From Actinomyces marseillensis (GTDB lineage Bacteria > Actinomycetota > Actinomycetes > Actinomycetales > Actinomycetaceae): a DNA stretch of 64,000 nucleotides. The notes below the pieces were generated by a model. It searched no databases, was not told the DNA's origin, and saw only the letters and a program-made list of their open reading frames with translations. A program made the translations under genes and the position numbers. The DNA lies in assembly GCF_900155605.1 (NCBI RefSeq), contig NZ_LT707420.1:1358842-1422841 (forward strand). The letters are read 5' to 3'. Positions 18,568 to 26,755 of this stretch are shown one piece after another (within the stretch, counting starts at the first letter, position 1; every line of letters begins with the position of its first letter).

Positions 18568-19104
18568 GTGAAACTGGATCGCGATATTGAAGGTGCGGGT
18601 TTCTTCCCGCAGTTGGCCACGCGCGCTGTTCATCGGCTCGTTGGTGATCAAGAAATCAAGGCATCTCTTGTTCAAGTCGAGGCGGCATTCGATCGCGGAT
18701 CCATGTTCCGCCACCTGACGATTCTCATTCTCGCCGGCAGTTCTTTCATCCAGGTCCACATTGACGAGGCTGACAATCACAGCGCTGTTGTGACTTCTGC
18801 AGTGCACTCAATTCGGGCGATTCGTGGAGTTTCAGTCCAAGAAGTCTTCGCGGATCCGACAGATAGCGAAGAGATTAGCGAAATTACTATCAGTGTCGAC
18901 ATGGCTTCCCAAAGACGCAGTGATATTGAGTCGCTTCGCTGCGACGATCCGACTTGCGAGGCTGATCATGGTTTCCAAGCTCGCACCTATCCAGACGATG
19001 TGACGATTCGTATCTCGCAGTTGGGGGACGGCGCGCGAGCATGTGCTGATGCACAGATATTGATCGATGCGCTTACGCAGGTGGTCAGCAATGAGCGTTT
19101 CTAA
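18568..19104 (+). CDS. DUF5998 family protein
   Basis: A 178-aa soluble protein (MKLDRDIEGAGFFPQLATRAVHRLV...). I recognise it as the actinobacterial DUF5998 family, commonly next to the phosphodiesterase-like gene that follows here. It is predicted alpha/beta with no signal peptide, and it has two cysteines (CDDPTC) late in the chain. No biochemical function is known to me. The GTG at 18568 fits a leaderless transcript; an adjacent GTG at 18565 would add one residue. It overlaps the next gene by 14 bases. Confidence 0.75.
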   Translation: MKLDRDIEGAGFFPQLATRAVHRLVGDQEIKASLVQVEAAFDRGSMFRHLTILILAGSSFIQVHIDEADNHSAVVTSAVHSIRAIRGVSVQEVFADPTDSEEISEITISVDMASQRRSDIESLRCDDPTCEADHGFQARTYPDDVTIRISQLGDGARACADAQILIDALTQVVSNERF

Positions 19105-20233
19105 TCTTCGCGCCCGCGGCGCGTGTTTGGCAGAGGATAGCGACATCTCTTTGACCGATGTTATTCCGATGGCACTCGGCGCTGTTGCCCCATCGGTGCC
19201 TTTTGCCCGCCCCGATCTTGCTCGGCGACTTGCACTGCCGTCGGCTGATGCAGTCGTCGTTATTCTTGTCGACGGTTTGGGGTTGCTTCCCCTTCAAGAT
19301 CACTTGGGGCACGCTCGAACTCTTCGCGCTTTTCGCGACAGTATTGAGGCTACGTACTCGGTTGTTCCTTCAACGACGGCGGCGGGCATTACCGCCTGCG
19401 GAACTGGCCAGCTCCCGGGGCAAACACGCATGGTGGGCTATAGCGTGTTTCATGGCGAGCAGATCTTCAATCTCCTTGCTTTTACTGATGGGATTGATCC
19501 CGCGCACTGGCAGCAATGCCCAACATATTTTGAAAAACTGCGCGACTTAGGAATACCGACTGCGACTATTCTTCCCGCAAAGTTTGCCGGATCGGGGCTG
19601 ACCACCGCAGCGCTGCGTGGCGCCCATTTTGTTCCCGCAACTCGCTGGGAAGAGCGTTGTGATGCGGCAGTAACTGAGCTGAAACAGGGGAGTAAGCTCG
19701 TCTACCTGTACTGGTCCGATATCGATGCCTGTGGCCACTCCTACGGTACCGATTCAACGCAGTGGAGCGAGGCGCTTGAAGACTTTGATGCTGGATTGGG
19801 ACGCTTCCTTTCGCGAATCCCTGCCGGCGTGCGTGTTCTACTGACTGCGGACCACGGCATGGTCAACATCGATTTCTCACAGATTCTTGATGTCGCCCAG
19901 ACTCCTGCTTTGCGCGAGGGAGTTCGCGTCGTTGCCGGGGAGACACGCGCAGTTCATGTCCACTGCGAGCGCGGTGAAGATCCCGAACGCGTTCAAGAAC
20001 GTTGGGAAAACTTCCTAGATGAGCAAGCGTGGGTTGTGGGGCCAAGCGAGCTCGCCGAATTGATGGGAGAAGGCCCTGGCCTAGCCGAAACCGGTGACTT
20101 TGTCGCTTTTTCACGAGGCCGCGGCGGGATCGTTGACAGTCGCACGCAAAGCGCAGCTGCGATGTCCCTTACCGGCGTCCACGGCTCTTTGACACAAGAG
20201 GAAATGCTTATTCCTCTTATTCCTTTGGTTTAG
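19091..20233 (+). CDS. Alkaline phosphatase superfamily (nucleotide pyrophosphatase/phosphodiesterase-like) protein
   Basis: A 380-aa metalloenzyme of the alkaline phosphatase fold. Metal ligands are visible as VVVILVDGLG (first Asp), the nucleophile region VPSTTAAGITACGTG (Thr), YWSDIDACGHSYG (Asp and His) and LLTADHGM (Asp-His). It resembles type I nucleotide pyrophosphatases/phosphodiesterases; the substrate is unknown. There is no obvious signal peptide, so it is probably cytosolic. ATG 19091 lies within the end of the DUF5998 gene, indicating coupling. Its stop overlaps the convergent sepH stop by four bases. Confidence 0.85.
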   Translation: MSVSNLRARGACLAEDSDISLTDVIPMALGAVAPSVPFARPDLARRLALPSADAVVVILVDGLGLLPLQDHLGHARTLRAFRDSIEATYSVVPSTTAAGITACGTGQLPGQTRMVGYSVFHGEQIFNLLAFTDGIDPAHWQQCPTYFEKLRDLGIPTATILPAKFAGSGLTTAALRGAHFVPATRWEERCDAAVTELKQGSKLVYLYWSDIDACGHSYGTDSTQWSEALEDFDAGLGRFLSRIPAGVRVLLTADHGMVNIDFSQILDVAQTPALREGVRVVAGETRAVHVHCERGEDPERVQERWENFLDEQAWVVGPSELAELMGEGPGLAETGDFVAFSRGRGGIVDSRTQSAAAMSLTGVHGSLTQEEMLIPLIPLV

Positions 20234-21180
20234 GCGCGCGAACCGAAAACGATTTCGTCCCAGCTAGGCACTGAACGCCGCTTTGATTTCTTTGGCGCAG
20301 GTGCTGAGGGCATGTCTTCGAGTTGTTCCAAGGGAAGTGGGAGTTCGTCGGCTTCCGCACGAGACTGTGCCTCTTCATCTGCCGGGGTCGAGCTTCGACG
20401 CGCTTCCGTCAAAGAATGGATTCGTGCCGCAAGGGATTCAACTCCAGCAGGAAGATGCGGAAGCTCTTCATCATCCTCATCAAGGTCATACTCAATCTCC
20501 TGGGGCTTGCCCCTTTGAGAATTGAGCTGATCGATGAGTGCCTCGCGCTGCTGGATATCTTCTTCGTTTGCGCTCGGAAGCGGTGCAGGACTTGGAAGGG
20601 ACGCGAAAGTTTGAACGCCCGTCGGAGATGCAGTTTCAGTAAGCCAGCGGGCTTCCTCGTCAATGGCCTCGAGGTGACCGGAGGAAGGAAGACGCCACTG
20701 AGCGCCATGCTCGACGGCACCCTGGACAAAGGTCAACTGAATGACCCAGGGGGAATCAGCTTGGCGTGAGGCCGACCAATTAAGGGAATCTGGGCTCACC
20801 CCTCGGGCTGCAAGACGGTCGACAACCAAATCTCCCATTACGGGAGAGTCCGGAAGCGATCCGATGTGGCTGGAAAGTGCGCGCGAGAGTGCGTAATCCT
20901 TCTCAGCTTGAACGGGGGCTTCGTAACGCGTGATTTGGGAAACCTCAACATTGTGCTCGCGTGCAATATCAACAGCACGTGCACCTGATCGAAGAAGAGC
21001 TTGAATTTCACGCGGGCGCAAAGGCTTATCTTCAGTAATTGCCTCGATGCGTGGACGGTCGCGACGAACGGCTCCGCGTAGCTCATCGGTAATTGGGGTG
21101 GTGTAACGATGGCCCTCACTATCCGTGAAGACCAGTGTTTCCTCGTCAGCGCCAACTCCGAGAAGATCAAGATCGATCAT
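20230..21180 (-). CDS. sepH: Septation protein SepH
   Basis: A 316-aa protein with the two conserved ends of SepH, which stimulates FtsZ assembly in Streptomyces and mycobacteria. The N-terminal DUF3071 domain (MIDLDLLGVGADEETLVFTD) contains a helix-turn-helix-like segment, REIQALLRSGARAVDIAREH. A long acidic, disordered middle follows. The C-terminal tail RRSVPSWDEIVFG is the family's conserved motif. ATG 21180 is preceded by AGGAGG five bases away; the open frame upstream is therefore rejected. It acts at the division site in the cytoplasm. Confidence 0.92.
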   Translation of the reverse strand: MIDLDLLGVGADEETLVFTDSEGHRYTTPITDELRGAVRRDRPRIEAITEDKPLRPREIQALLRSGARAVDIAREHNVEVSQITRYEAPVQAEKDYALSRALSSHIGSLPDSPVMGDLVVDRLAARGVSPDSLNWSASRQADSPWVIQLTFVQGAVEHGAQWRLPSSGHLEAIDEEARWLTETASPTGVQTFASLPSPAPLPSANEEDIQQREALIDQLNSQRGKPQEIEYDLDEDDEELPHLPAGVESLAARIHSLTEARRSSTPADEEAQSRAEADELPLPLEQLEDMPSAPAPKKSKRRSVPSWDEIVFGSRA

Positions 21181-21353
21181 CGTTTCCTCCTTGCATCTGC
21201 TCTCAGATTTTCTCAAAGATGCAGCGAAAATCGGCGATTGCCAGGGCGCGTGTCCTTTTCAGTAGCGCGAAAAGTTTCAACGTGTTACCCTGCAGCCCAG
21301 CGAATGTGTTGTGTGTGAACGTGACGCATCACGACAGAAAAGGGGAGGGCATT

Positions 21354-21656
21354 ATGGCTACCGATTACGACGCACCTCGTAAGAATGACGATGATGTTGC
21401 GGAAGATTCGATTGAAGAACTGAAGTCTCGCCGCAACGATTCTGGCTCTGCCAACGTTGACGATGATGAGAATGAAGCTGCAGAGAATTTTGAGCTTCCC
21501 GGTGCTGACCTTTCGAAGGAAGAACTGACGGTTCACGTCGTGCCCAAGCAGGATGATGAATTCACCTGCTCAATGTGTTTCCTCGTCCATCACGCTTCAC
21601 AGTTGGCCTACACAGATGATAACGGCCAGCCTGTCTGCACTGAGTGTGCCGGCTGA
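21354..21656 (+). CDS. DUF4193 family protein
   Basis: A 100-aa acidic protein. The N-terminal half is charged and low in complexity. The C-terminal part has four cysteines in two CxxC pairs (CSMC and CTEC), consistent with a small zinc ribbon, as in the actinobacterial DUF4193 family. Its function is unknown. It has a strong GGGGAGGG site before the ATG. It lies just upstream of DUF3710, an order shared with other actinobacteria, and may be involved in transcription or envelope housekeeping, though nothing proves it. Confidence 0.85.
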   Translation: MATDYDAPRKNDDDVAEDSIEELKSRRNDSGSANVDDDENEAAENFELPGADLSKEELTVHVVPKQDDEFTCSMCFLVHHASQLAYTDDNGQPVCTECAG

Positions 21657-21662
21657 GCGTGA

Positions 21663-21668
21663 GATAAT
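21663..21668 (+). promoter_or_regulatory. -10 element of the DUF3710 gene, leaderless
   Basis: GATAAT ends six bases before the ATG at 21675, seven bases after the DUF4193 stop. No ribosome binding site is present. Confidence 0.45.
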
Positions 21669-21674
21669 TCAGTT

Positions 21675-22319
21675 ATGTTCGGACGTACGCGTAAGGAATC
21701 TCAGGTAGAAGAAGAGGTCGAAGAGGTAAAGCTTCCGCAGCTCTACGATGAGTCAGAGTTGTGGGAGGTTCCCGGACCTCGTGAGGAATACGAAGTCGAC
21801 ACCTCGCTGGACTACGTTGATTTAGGGTCGTTGCGTATCCCTGCAGTCCCAGGCATGCAGATTCGCGCTCAAGCGGGTGAAGACGGCAAGAGCATCATCC
21901 GTATCATGCTTGTCTTGGCATCGTCAGGCCTTCAGTTCTCTGTTGCGGCTGCACCGCGCTCGGCTGGGATGTGGGATGAACTTCGCCCTCAAATTCGTGC
22001 AGCTTACGAAGAAGGCGGAAGCACTGTACGTGATAAGCACACTCGCTATGGTCATGAGCTTGAAGTCGATGAATCGGTGACGCTACCCGATGGTTCAGAG
22101 GGGACGACCCGTACACGCATTATCGGGCGTGAAGGTGACCGCTGGTTTGCTCGCATCGATATGGTTGGACCAGCTGCTCTTGGCGGGCAAGAAGCCAGCG
22201 ATTTCGAAGAATTGATTGATCGAATCGTTGTTGTTCGTGGCAACGAACCCCGTCCGCGCCTCGACCTTCTGCCGTTGCATCTTCCTTCGCAAGAAAGTGT
22301 CGAAGTTCCGAATGTTTAA
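21675..22319 (+). CDS. DUF3710 family protein
   Basis: A 214-aa soluble actinobacterial protein. After a charged N-terminus it contains the DUF3710 core: YVDLGSLRIPAVPGMQIR, FSVAAAPRSAGMWDELRPQI and the GREGDRWFARIDMVGPAALGG block. Its function is unknown. It is followed with an eight-base overlap by an OB-fold gene and then by DUF3159, the order seen in mycobacteria and other actinobacteria. This conserved grouping suggests a shared process that has not been defined. Confidence 0.85.
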   Translation: MFGRTRKESQVEEEVEEVKLPQLYDESELWEVPGPREEYEVDTSLDYVDLGSLRIPAVPGMQIRAQAGEDGKSIIRIMLVLASSGLQFSVAAAPRSAGMWDELRPQIRAAYEEGGSTVRDKHTRYGHELEVDESVTLPDGSEGTTRTRIIGREGDRWFARIDMVGPAALGGQEASDFEELIDRIVVVRGNEPRPRLDLLPLHLPSQESVEVPNV

Positions 22320-22689
22320 GCAAGTCTTTGCTCGCATCTCGCGTCTTTTCTCCGTAACACGTGAAGACCTCGACGCCGACGATGAAAAACGGAGCAGAGA
22401 AGAGCGTGGACGACGGGCAGTTGCCGATGTTCTTCCTCGTGAAGAGGCGGTGCTATTCGGAGCAATCCAATCGGTAACCTATTATCCGGAAGAGATTCGT
22501 CCGCTTATTGATGCGACGCTCTTTGACGGAACAGGAACGATTGTTCTTCGATGGCCTGGGCGCAGCGATATTCCCGGTTTGCACGCGGGAATCCACCTTG
22601 AAGTTGAGGGGACAGTCGGATTAACCAATGGCGTGAAAGTCATGACCAACCCTCTCTACCGATTGATTGCTGAAGAGAATGTCGAATAA
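22312..22689 (+). CDS. OB-fold nucleic acid binding domain protein
   Basis: A 125-aa protein. A basic N-terminus is followed by an OB-fold-like region (LFGAIQSVTYYPEEIRPLIDATLFDGTGTIVLRWPGR) similar to RecG-like OB domains. The ATG at 22312 overlaps the end of the DUF3710 gene by eight bases, and its own end overlaps the DUF3159 gene, so translation is coupled. Nucleic acid binding is inferred from fold similarity only. Confidence 0.75.
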   Translation: MFKQVFARISRLFSVTREDLDADDEKRSREERGRRAVADVLPREEAVLFGAIQSVTYYPEEIRPLIDATLFDGTGTIVLRWPGRSDIPGLHAGIHLEVEGTVGLTNGVKVMTNPLYRLIAEENVE

Positions 22690-23329
22690 TCGCTACTCGT
22701 GGCTTGCTGACGAAGACTTCTCTCTTCACAGTGTTCTTGGCGGAGCTAGGGGAGTAGCCGAGGCTGTTCTTCCCGGTTTGGTGTTCTTAGGTGCATATCT
22801 CGTCAGCGGTGCTTTGGTATATTCTGCACTTGCGTCGGCGCTGTGCTCACTCATTTTTACGGTGATTCGAATTGCGCAACGACAGGCTGTGGTACAGGCC
22901 ATTTCGGGACTGTTCGGGGTTACAATCGCTGTTGTCTGGGCTCTTGTTTCCGGCCGAGGCGTTCATTTTTTTACGTGGGGGCTGTTAACTAATGCTGCCA
23001 GTGCGCTTGTTCTGCTTTTGAGCCTTGCCTTTGGATGGCCACTGGTTGCAGTCATATTTGGCGCGCTTACTGGACGTCCCTTGAATTGGATGCGTCACAG
23101 TGAAATGCGCGAGCTCGCACGCAAGTGCGTCTGGCTCACGCTAGCATGGGCAGCACTTTTCATTATTCGGCTTGCGGTGCAGGTACCGTTGTGGCTCAGT
23201 GACCATGTCGCGTGGCTTTCCGCCATGAAAATTGCTCTTGGTATTCCCCTGTTTATCCCGGTAGCGTGGCTGACGTGGTGGCTGCTCAAAGATGATTTCA
23301 ATCGAGCGACATCGTCACCATCTGAGTAA
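22679..23329 (+). CDS. DUF3159 integral membrane protein
   Basis: A 216-aa membrane protein with about six hydrophobic helices in pairs and a short charged N-terminus. The pattern and the conserved RPLNWMRH-type cytoplasmic loop fit DUF3159. Its function is unknown. It overlaps the OB-fold gene by 11 bases. Its 3' end overlaps the convergent TrkA gene by 32 bases. Confidence 0.85.
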   Translation: MSNNRYSWLADEDFSLHSVLGGARGVAEAVLPGLVFLGAYLVSGALVYSALASALCSLIFTVIRIAQRQAVVQAISGLFGVTIAVVWALVSGRGVHFFTWGLLTNAASALVLLLSLAFGWPLVAVIFGALTGRPLNWMRHSEMRELARKCVWLTLAWAALFIIRLAVQVPLWLSDHVAWLSAMKIALGIPLFIPVAWLTWWLLKDDFNRATSSPSE

Positions 23330-23972
23330 GTGCATCCAAGGCTTGCCCGCCGCGCGCGGAAATCAGGAAGACTAGCTCATCTCCAGATTCATATTGGTCG
23401 TCTGCCCGTGGGACAAAAGGTTCTCCGTCACGCAAAATTGCGCTCAGTACGACACGCGGGGGGAATGCAACATCTGCGATACTCTTGCCGATAATCGGCG
23501 AATTCTCGGGAAGAACAAAGGCATACATCGCTGCCTGAGCTGAATGGAAAGCAAAGAGTTTAACCGGTGTGCCAACAGAGATTGCTTCTTCGACGAGCGC
23601 TGTCATAATACGTGGAGTTGAGACAGGAACATCGACTCCCCACGAGGCATTGAACAACCATTCATTCTTCGGATTGTTCAGACGTGCGACTACTCGGGGA
23701 ATTGCGAATTCAGTCTTCGCCAGGAGTGAGATGACAAGGTTTGCCTTATCGTCTCCCGTGGCGGCGAGGACAACGTCAGCTTCCCGCAGACCTGCCTCGG
23801 AAAGTGCCTCCGGAGAGCAGGCATCAGCTAAAACCCACTCAGCATCGGCGACAGATGCGACACGCAGCTGATCGGGCTTTTTATCGATCAGCGTGACTTC
23901 ATGGCCGTGGTCGAGGAGTTCCAAGGCGACTGCGCGACCCACTGAGCCTGCTCCAGCAATAACAATTTTCAT
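23298..23972 (-). CDS. TrkA-family potassium uptake regulator (RCK), second of pair
   Basis: A 224-aa regulator with an N-terminal Rossmann (RCK_N) domain, starting MKIVIAGAGSVGRAVALELLDHGHEV (GxGxxG), and a C-terminal RCK_C domain from about residue 135. It binds NAD(H) or nucleotides and gates a potassium channel or carrier subunit on the cytosolic face. It follows the other trkA gene by three bases, as in the mycobacterial ceoB/ceoC pair. No TrkH/KtrB membrane subunit is in the window; the KimA-like transporter is the nearest candidate. Confidence 0.9.
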   Translation of the reverse strand: MKIVIAGAGSVGRAVALELLDHGHEVTLIDKKPDQLRVASVADAEWVLADACSPEALSEAGLREADVVLAATGDDKANLVISLLAKTEFAIPRVVARLNNPKNEWLFNASWGVDVPVSTPRIMTALVEEAISVGTPVKLFAFHSAQAAMYAFVLPENSPIIGKSIADVAFPPRVVLSAILRDGEPFVPRADDQYESGDELVFLISARGGQALDALTQMVTMSLD

Positions 23973-23975
23973 CTT

Positions 23976-24641
23976 TTAGTCCTCCATGCGCGGAGCACGC
24001 GTCAAAATATCGCGGAGCGGAAGAGGATCTTCGCCCGAAATTGCAAAGTAGAGCTGATCGTATTCTTGAATAACAAGCTCAGGTCGTGCCGGAAGAATTG
24101 TTCCCAACCGAGAGACAAATGCGATTCTTTCGCCGGTGAGCGTTTCTACAGTTGGGAAGGAAATTCCATACCAATCAGCAATTGGTGTTGCTGTGACCAG
24201 AGAGACTAAACCCGAAGGGTGAGTCCACGTGACTGCGGCATCAGGAGGCATGAGGCGACGTAGAACTGATTCAGTCGTACGTTTGACCGTTGCAACTGTA
24301 GGGATACCGAGACGCTCGTAAACAAAGGCACGTTCAGGATCGTAGATTCGGGCAACGACGCGTTCGACATGGAAAGTCTCTCGTGCAACACGTGCGGCAA
24401 TGATATTCGTGTTATCGCCGCTGGATACTGCAGCGAAAGCGTAGGCATCTTTGAGGCCCGCCTGTTTGAGAGTATCGCGGTCCATGCCAAGCCCAGTAAC
24501 GCGGCGCCCCGAGAAATCTCGCGGGAGCCTCTGGAATGCTTTGGAGTCTGAATCGATGACGGCAACTGAGTGGCCTTGCGCATCCAGAATGCCTGCAAGA
24601 CTTGCGCCCACCCGGCCGCAACCCATAATTACGAAATGCAC
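23976..24641 (-). CDS. trkA: TrkA-family potassium uptake regulator (RCK), first of pair
   Basis: A 221-aa RCK protein with a dinucleotide-binding MGCGRVGASLAGILDAQGHSVAVID start and a C-terminal RCK_C domain. It most likely forms a hetero-oligomeric gating ring with its downstream partner. GTG 24641 is used; no good ribosome binding site is seen. It is divergent from the KimA-like potassium transporter (107-base gap), which suggests joint control of K+ uptake. Confidence 0.9.
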   Translation of the reverse strand: MHFVIMGCGRVGASLAGILDAQGHSVAVIDSDSKAFQRLPRDFSGRRVTGLGMDRDTLKQAGLKDAYAFAAVSSGDNTNIIAARVARETFHVERVVARIYDPERAFVYERLGIPTVATVKRTTESVLRRLMPPDAAVTWTHPSGLVSLVTATPIADWYGISFPTVETLTGERIAFVSRLGTILPARPELVIQEYDQLYFAISGEDPLPLRDILTRAPRMED

Positions 24642-24736
24642 ACTCTAACGCTACTCGCCCGGAGAGCAGATAGCATCTCTTGACAGCACTTAGCGGTTAC
24701 CCTGCGAACAAAAATGACGCTCAGTCCTCTAAAGGA

Positions 24737-24742
24737 TAGTCT
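24737..24742 (+). promoter_or_regulatory. -10 element of the KimA-like gene, leaderless
   Basis: TAGTCT ends six bases before the GTG at 24749; TATAAG overlaps the start region as an alternative. The intergenic region is too short for a c-di-AMP riboswitch. Confidence 0.45.
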
Positions 24743-24748
24743 TATAAG

Positions 24749-26755
24749 GTGTCTTCATTCGTTGAATCCGCGAAACGAGTAATCATCGGACGCCCCATAC
24801 GTTCGAAAGCCGCGGCTCGCCAGCTCCTTCCAAAACGACTCGCGTTGCCGATTTATGCTTCGGATGCCCTATCATCGGTCGCTTATGCTCCGGACGAAAT
24901 TCTGCTGACCTTGGCTCTTGCTGGGTCAATAGCCTTGATTAAGTCAGTATGGATTGGCGTCGTTGTTGCCTGTGTTTTGGCTGTTGTTGTCTTGTCGTAC
25001 AGGCAGACGGTTCATGCCTATCCCTCTGGTGGTGGCGACTACGAGGTCGTCACAACTAACCTTGGTCCGAGCTGGGGACTTCTTGTTGCTTCAGCTCTAC
25101 TAGTCGACTATGTGCTTACCGTTGCGGTATCGATCTCTTCTGGCGCAAATTACATCACGACAATCGTTCCTCACCTGCGGGGTTCTGAAGTCCCCATCGC
25201 TGTAGGACTCATCATCTTTCTCACGCTCGTCAACCTGCGCGGCACACGTGAGGCAGGAACTGCTTTCGCAATCCCAACGTACACCTACATGTTTGCGATT
25301 GCTCTCATGGTGATCGTAGGGTTTATCCGACTTTTTACTGGGCATCTACCCCTGGCCGCCAGTGCTGCTTATGAGATTCATGCGAGCGACGCACACAGTG
25401 ATGGACTTGTTGGGTTGGGGGGCGCGTTCTTGCTCATGCGAGCGTTCTCGTCCGGCTGCGCTGCACTAACTGGCGTCGAAGCTATCTCAAATGGCGTTCC
25501 AAACTTCCGCCGTCCGAAATCGAAAAATGCTGGAATTACTCTGCTGCTTCTGGGCAGTATCGCGGCGACGATGATGATTTCGATCCTTGTGCTGGCACGC
25601 CGCACCGGGGTACAGATGGTGGACGATACGTCTAAGGTATTCCTCAACGGGACGCCTCACCCTGAGGTTCATTTTGCTCCGGTTATTGGCCAACTGGCCT
25701 CGACAATCTTCGGAGACGGCTCCGTTCTCTTTATTCTGGTAACGGCGGTGACGGGTTTTATCCTCGTGCTTGCCGCGAACACCGCCTTTAATGGGTTCCC
25801 GACCTTGGCCTCGGTTCTCTCACGCGACTCCTTCTTACCGCGTCAGCTCTACAAGCGCGGTGATCGACTCTCTTACTCCAACGGAATTATGGTCTTGGCG
25901 GTCGGTGCCTCGGCCTTGGTTATTCTTTTTGATGCGAGCGTAACTCGCCTCATTCAGCTCTATGTCGTCGGCGTATTTGTCTCCTTCACACTCTCACAGC
26001 TGGGAATGATCCGACATTGGAATAAACGTCTTCGACTGCCTCAGAACGGGGGAGAACGCAGCAAAGTTCTGCGCTCGAGGTCGATCAATATTGTCGGTTT
26101 TATGATGACCGGTTTTGTCCTCACCATCGTCCTCGTCACGAAGTTTACGCACGGTGCGTGGATCACTGTTGTCATGATCGCTCTGGTCTTTGGTATTCAG
26201 CGCTTGATTCGCCGCCACTACGACACGATTCGCGGGCAACTACGTATCGATGACTGGCATGCTCGACGTGCCCTTCCCACCCGTGTCAGAGCCCTCGTAT
26301 TGGTGTCGAACCTTTCAAAGCCTTCGATGCGTGCAATCGCAACAGCGCGTGTTCAATCGCCAACCAACCTTGAAATCGTCTCTGTGGTTGCGGATCTTGA
26401 CGAAGAAGAACATATTCGCCGCGAGTGGACTGAATCGGGACTTCCGGTTCCGCTCACATTGATTTCCTCTCCATTCAGAGATGTCACGCAGATTGTGAAG
26501 TCGTATGTGCGAGCACGGCGCCTTCGTTCTCCAGGCGAAATGCTTGTGATCTATATTCCCGAGTTCCTTGTTCGCCACTGGTGGGAGAACCTGCTCCACA
26601 ATCAGATGGCGCTGCGTCTGTCGCGGTCTTTGCTTCGTATTCCCGGGGTTGTCGTCACTATCGTTCCGTGGAAGCTTGGTGAAGAGGCGGAAGTCGAAGG
26701 ACGTCAGAGCGTGAACGATCCCTTTAAACGGCGTGAAGCAAAGGAGAGGGCGTGA
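24749..26755 (+). CDS. KimA-like APC superfamily potassium transporter
   Basis: A 668-aa membrane protein with about 12 helices and a C-terminal cytosolic domain of roughly 180 residues from about residue 490. The N-terminus (SAKRVIIGRPIRSKAAARQLLPKRLALPIYASDALSSVAYAPDEILL) closely follows B. subtilis KimA/YdaO in pattern, especially SDALSSVAY. KimA is a high-affinity H+/K+ symporter inhibited by c-di-AMP. It is often annotated as an amino acid permease. Being divergent from two TrkA regulators supports K+ as substrate. It overlaps the following RNA methyltransferase gene by four bases. Confidence 0.85.
   Translation: MSSFVESAKRVIIGRPIRSKAAARQLLPKRLALPIYASDALSSVAYAPDEILLTLALAGSIALIKSVWIGVVVACVLAVVVLSYRQTVHAYPSGGGDYEVVTTNLGPSWGLLVASALLVDYVLTVAVSISSGANYITTIVPHLRGSEVPIAVGLIIFLTLVNLRGTREAGTAFAIPTYTYMFAIALMVIVGFIRLFTGHLPLAASAAYEIHASDAHSDGLVGLGGAFLLMRAFSSGCAALTGVEAISNGVPNFRRPKSKNAGITLLLLGSIAATMMISILVLARRTGVQMVDDTSKVFLNGTPHPEVHFAPVIGQLASTIFGDGSVLFILVTAVTGFILVLAANTAFNGFPTLASVLSRDSFLPRQLYKRGDRLSYSNGIMVLAVGASALVILFDASVTRLIQLYVVGVFVSFTLSQLGMIRHWNKRLRLPQNGGERSKVLRSRSINIVGFMMTGFVLTIVLVTKFTHGAWITVVMIALVFGIQRLIRRHYDTIRGQLRIDDWHARRALPTRVRALVLVSNLSKPSMRAIATARVQSPTNLEIVSVVADLDEEEHIRREWTESGLPVPLTLISSPFRDVTQIVKSYVRARRLRSPGEMLVIYIPEFLVRHWWENLLHNQMALRLSRSLLRIPGVVVTIVPWKLGEEAEVEGRQSVNDPFKRREAKERA

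Noticed and set aside
18502-18807. N-terminal extension of parC
   Set aside because: The frame is open, but the sequence is unlike the family, overlaps the divergent DUF5998 gene and its promoter.
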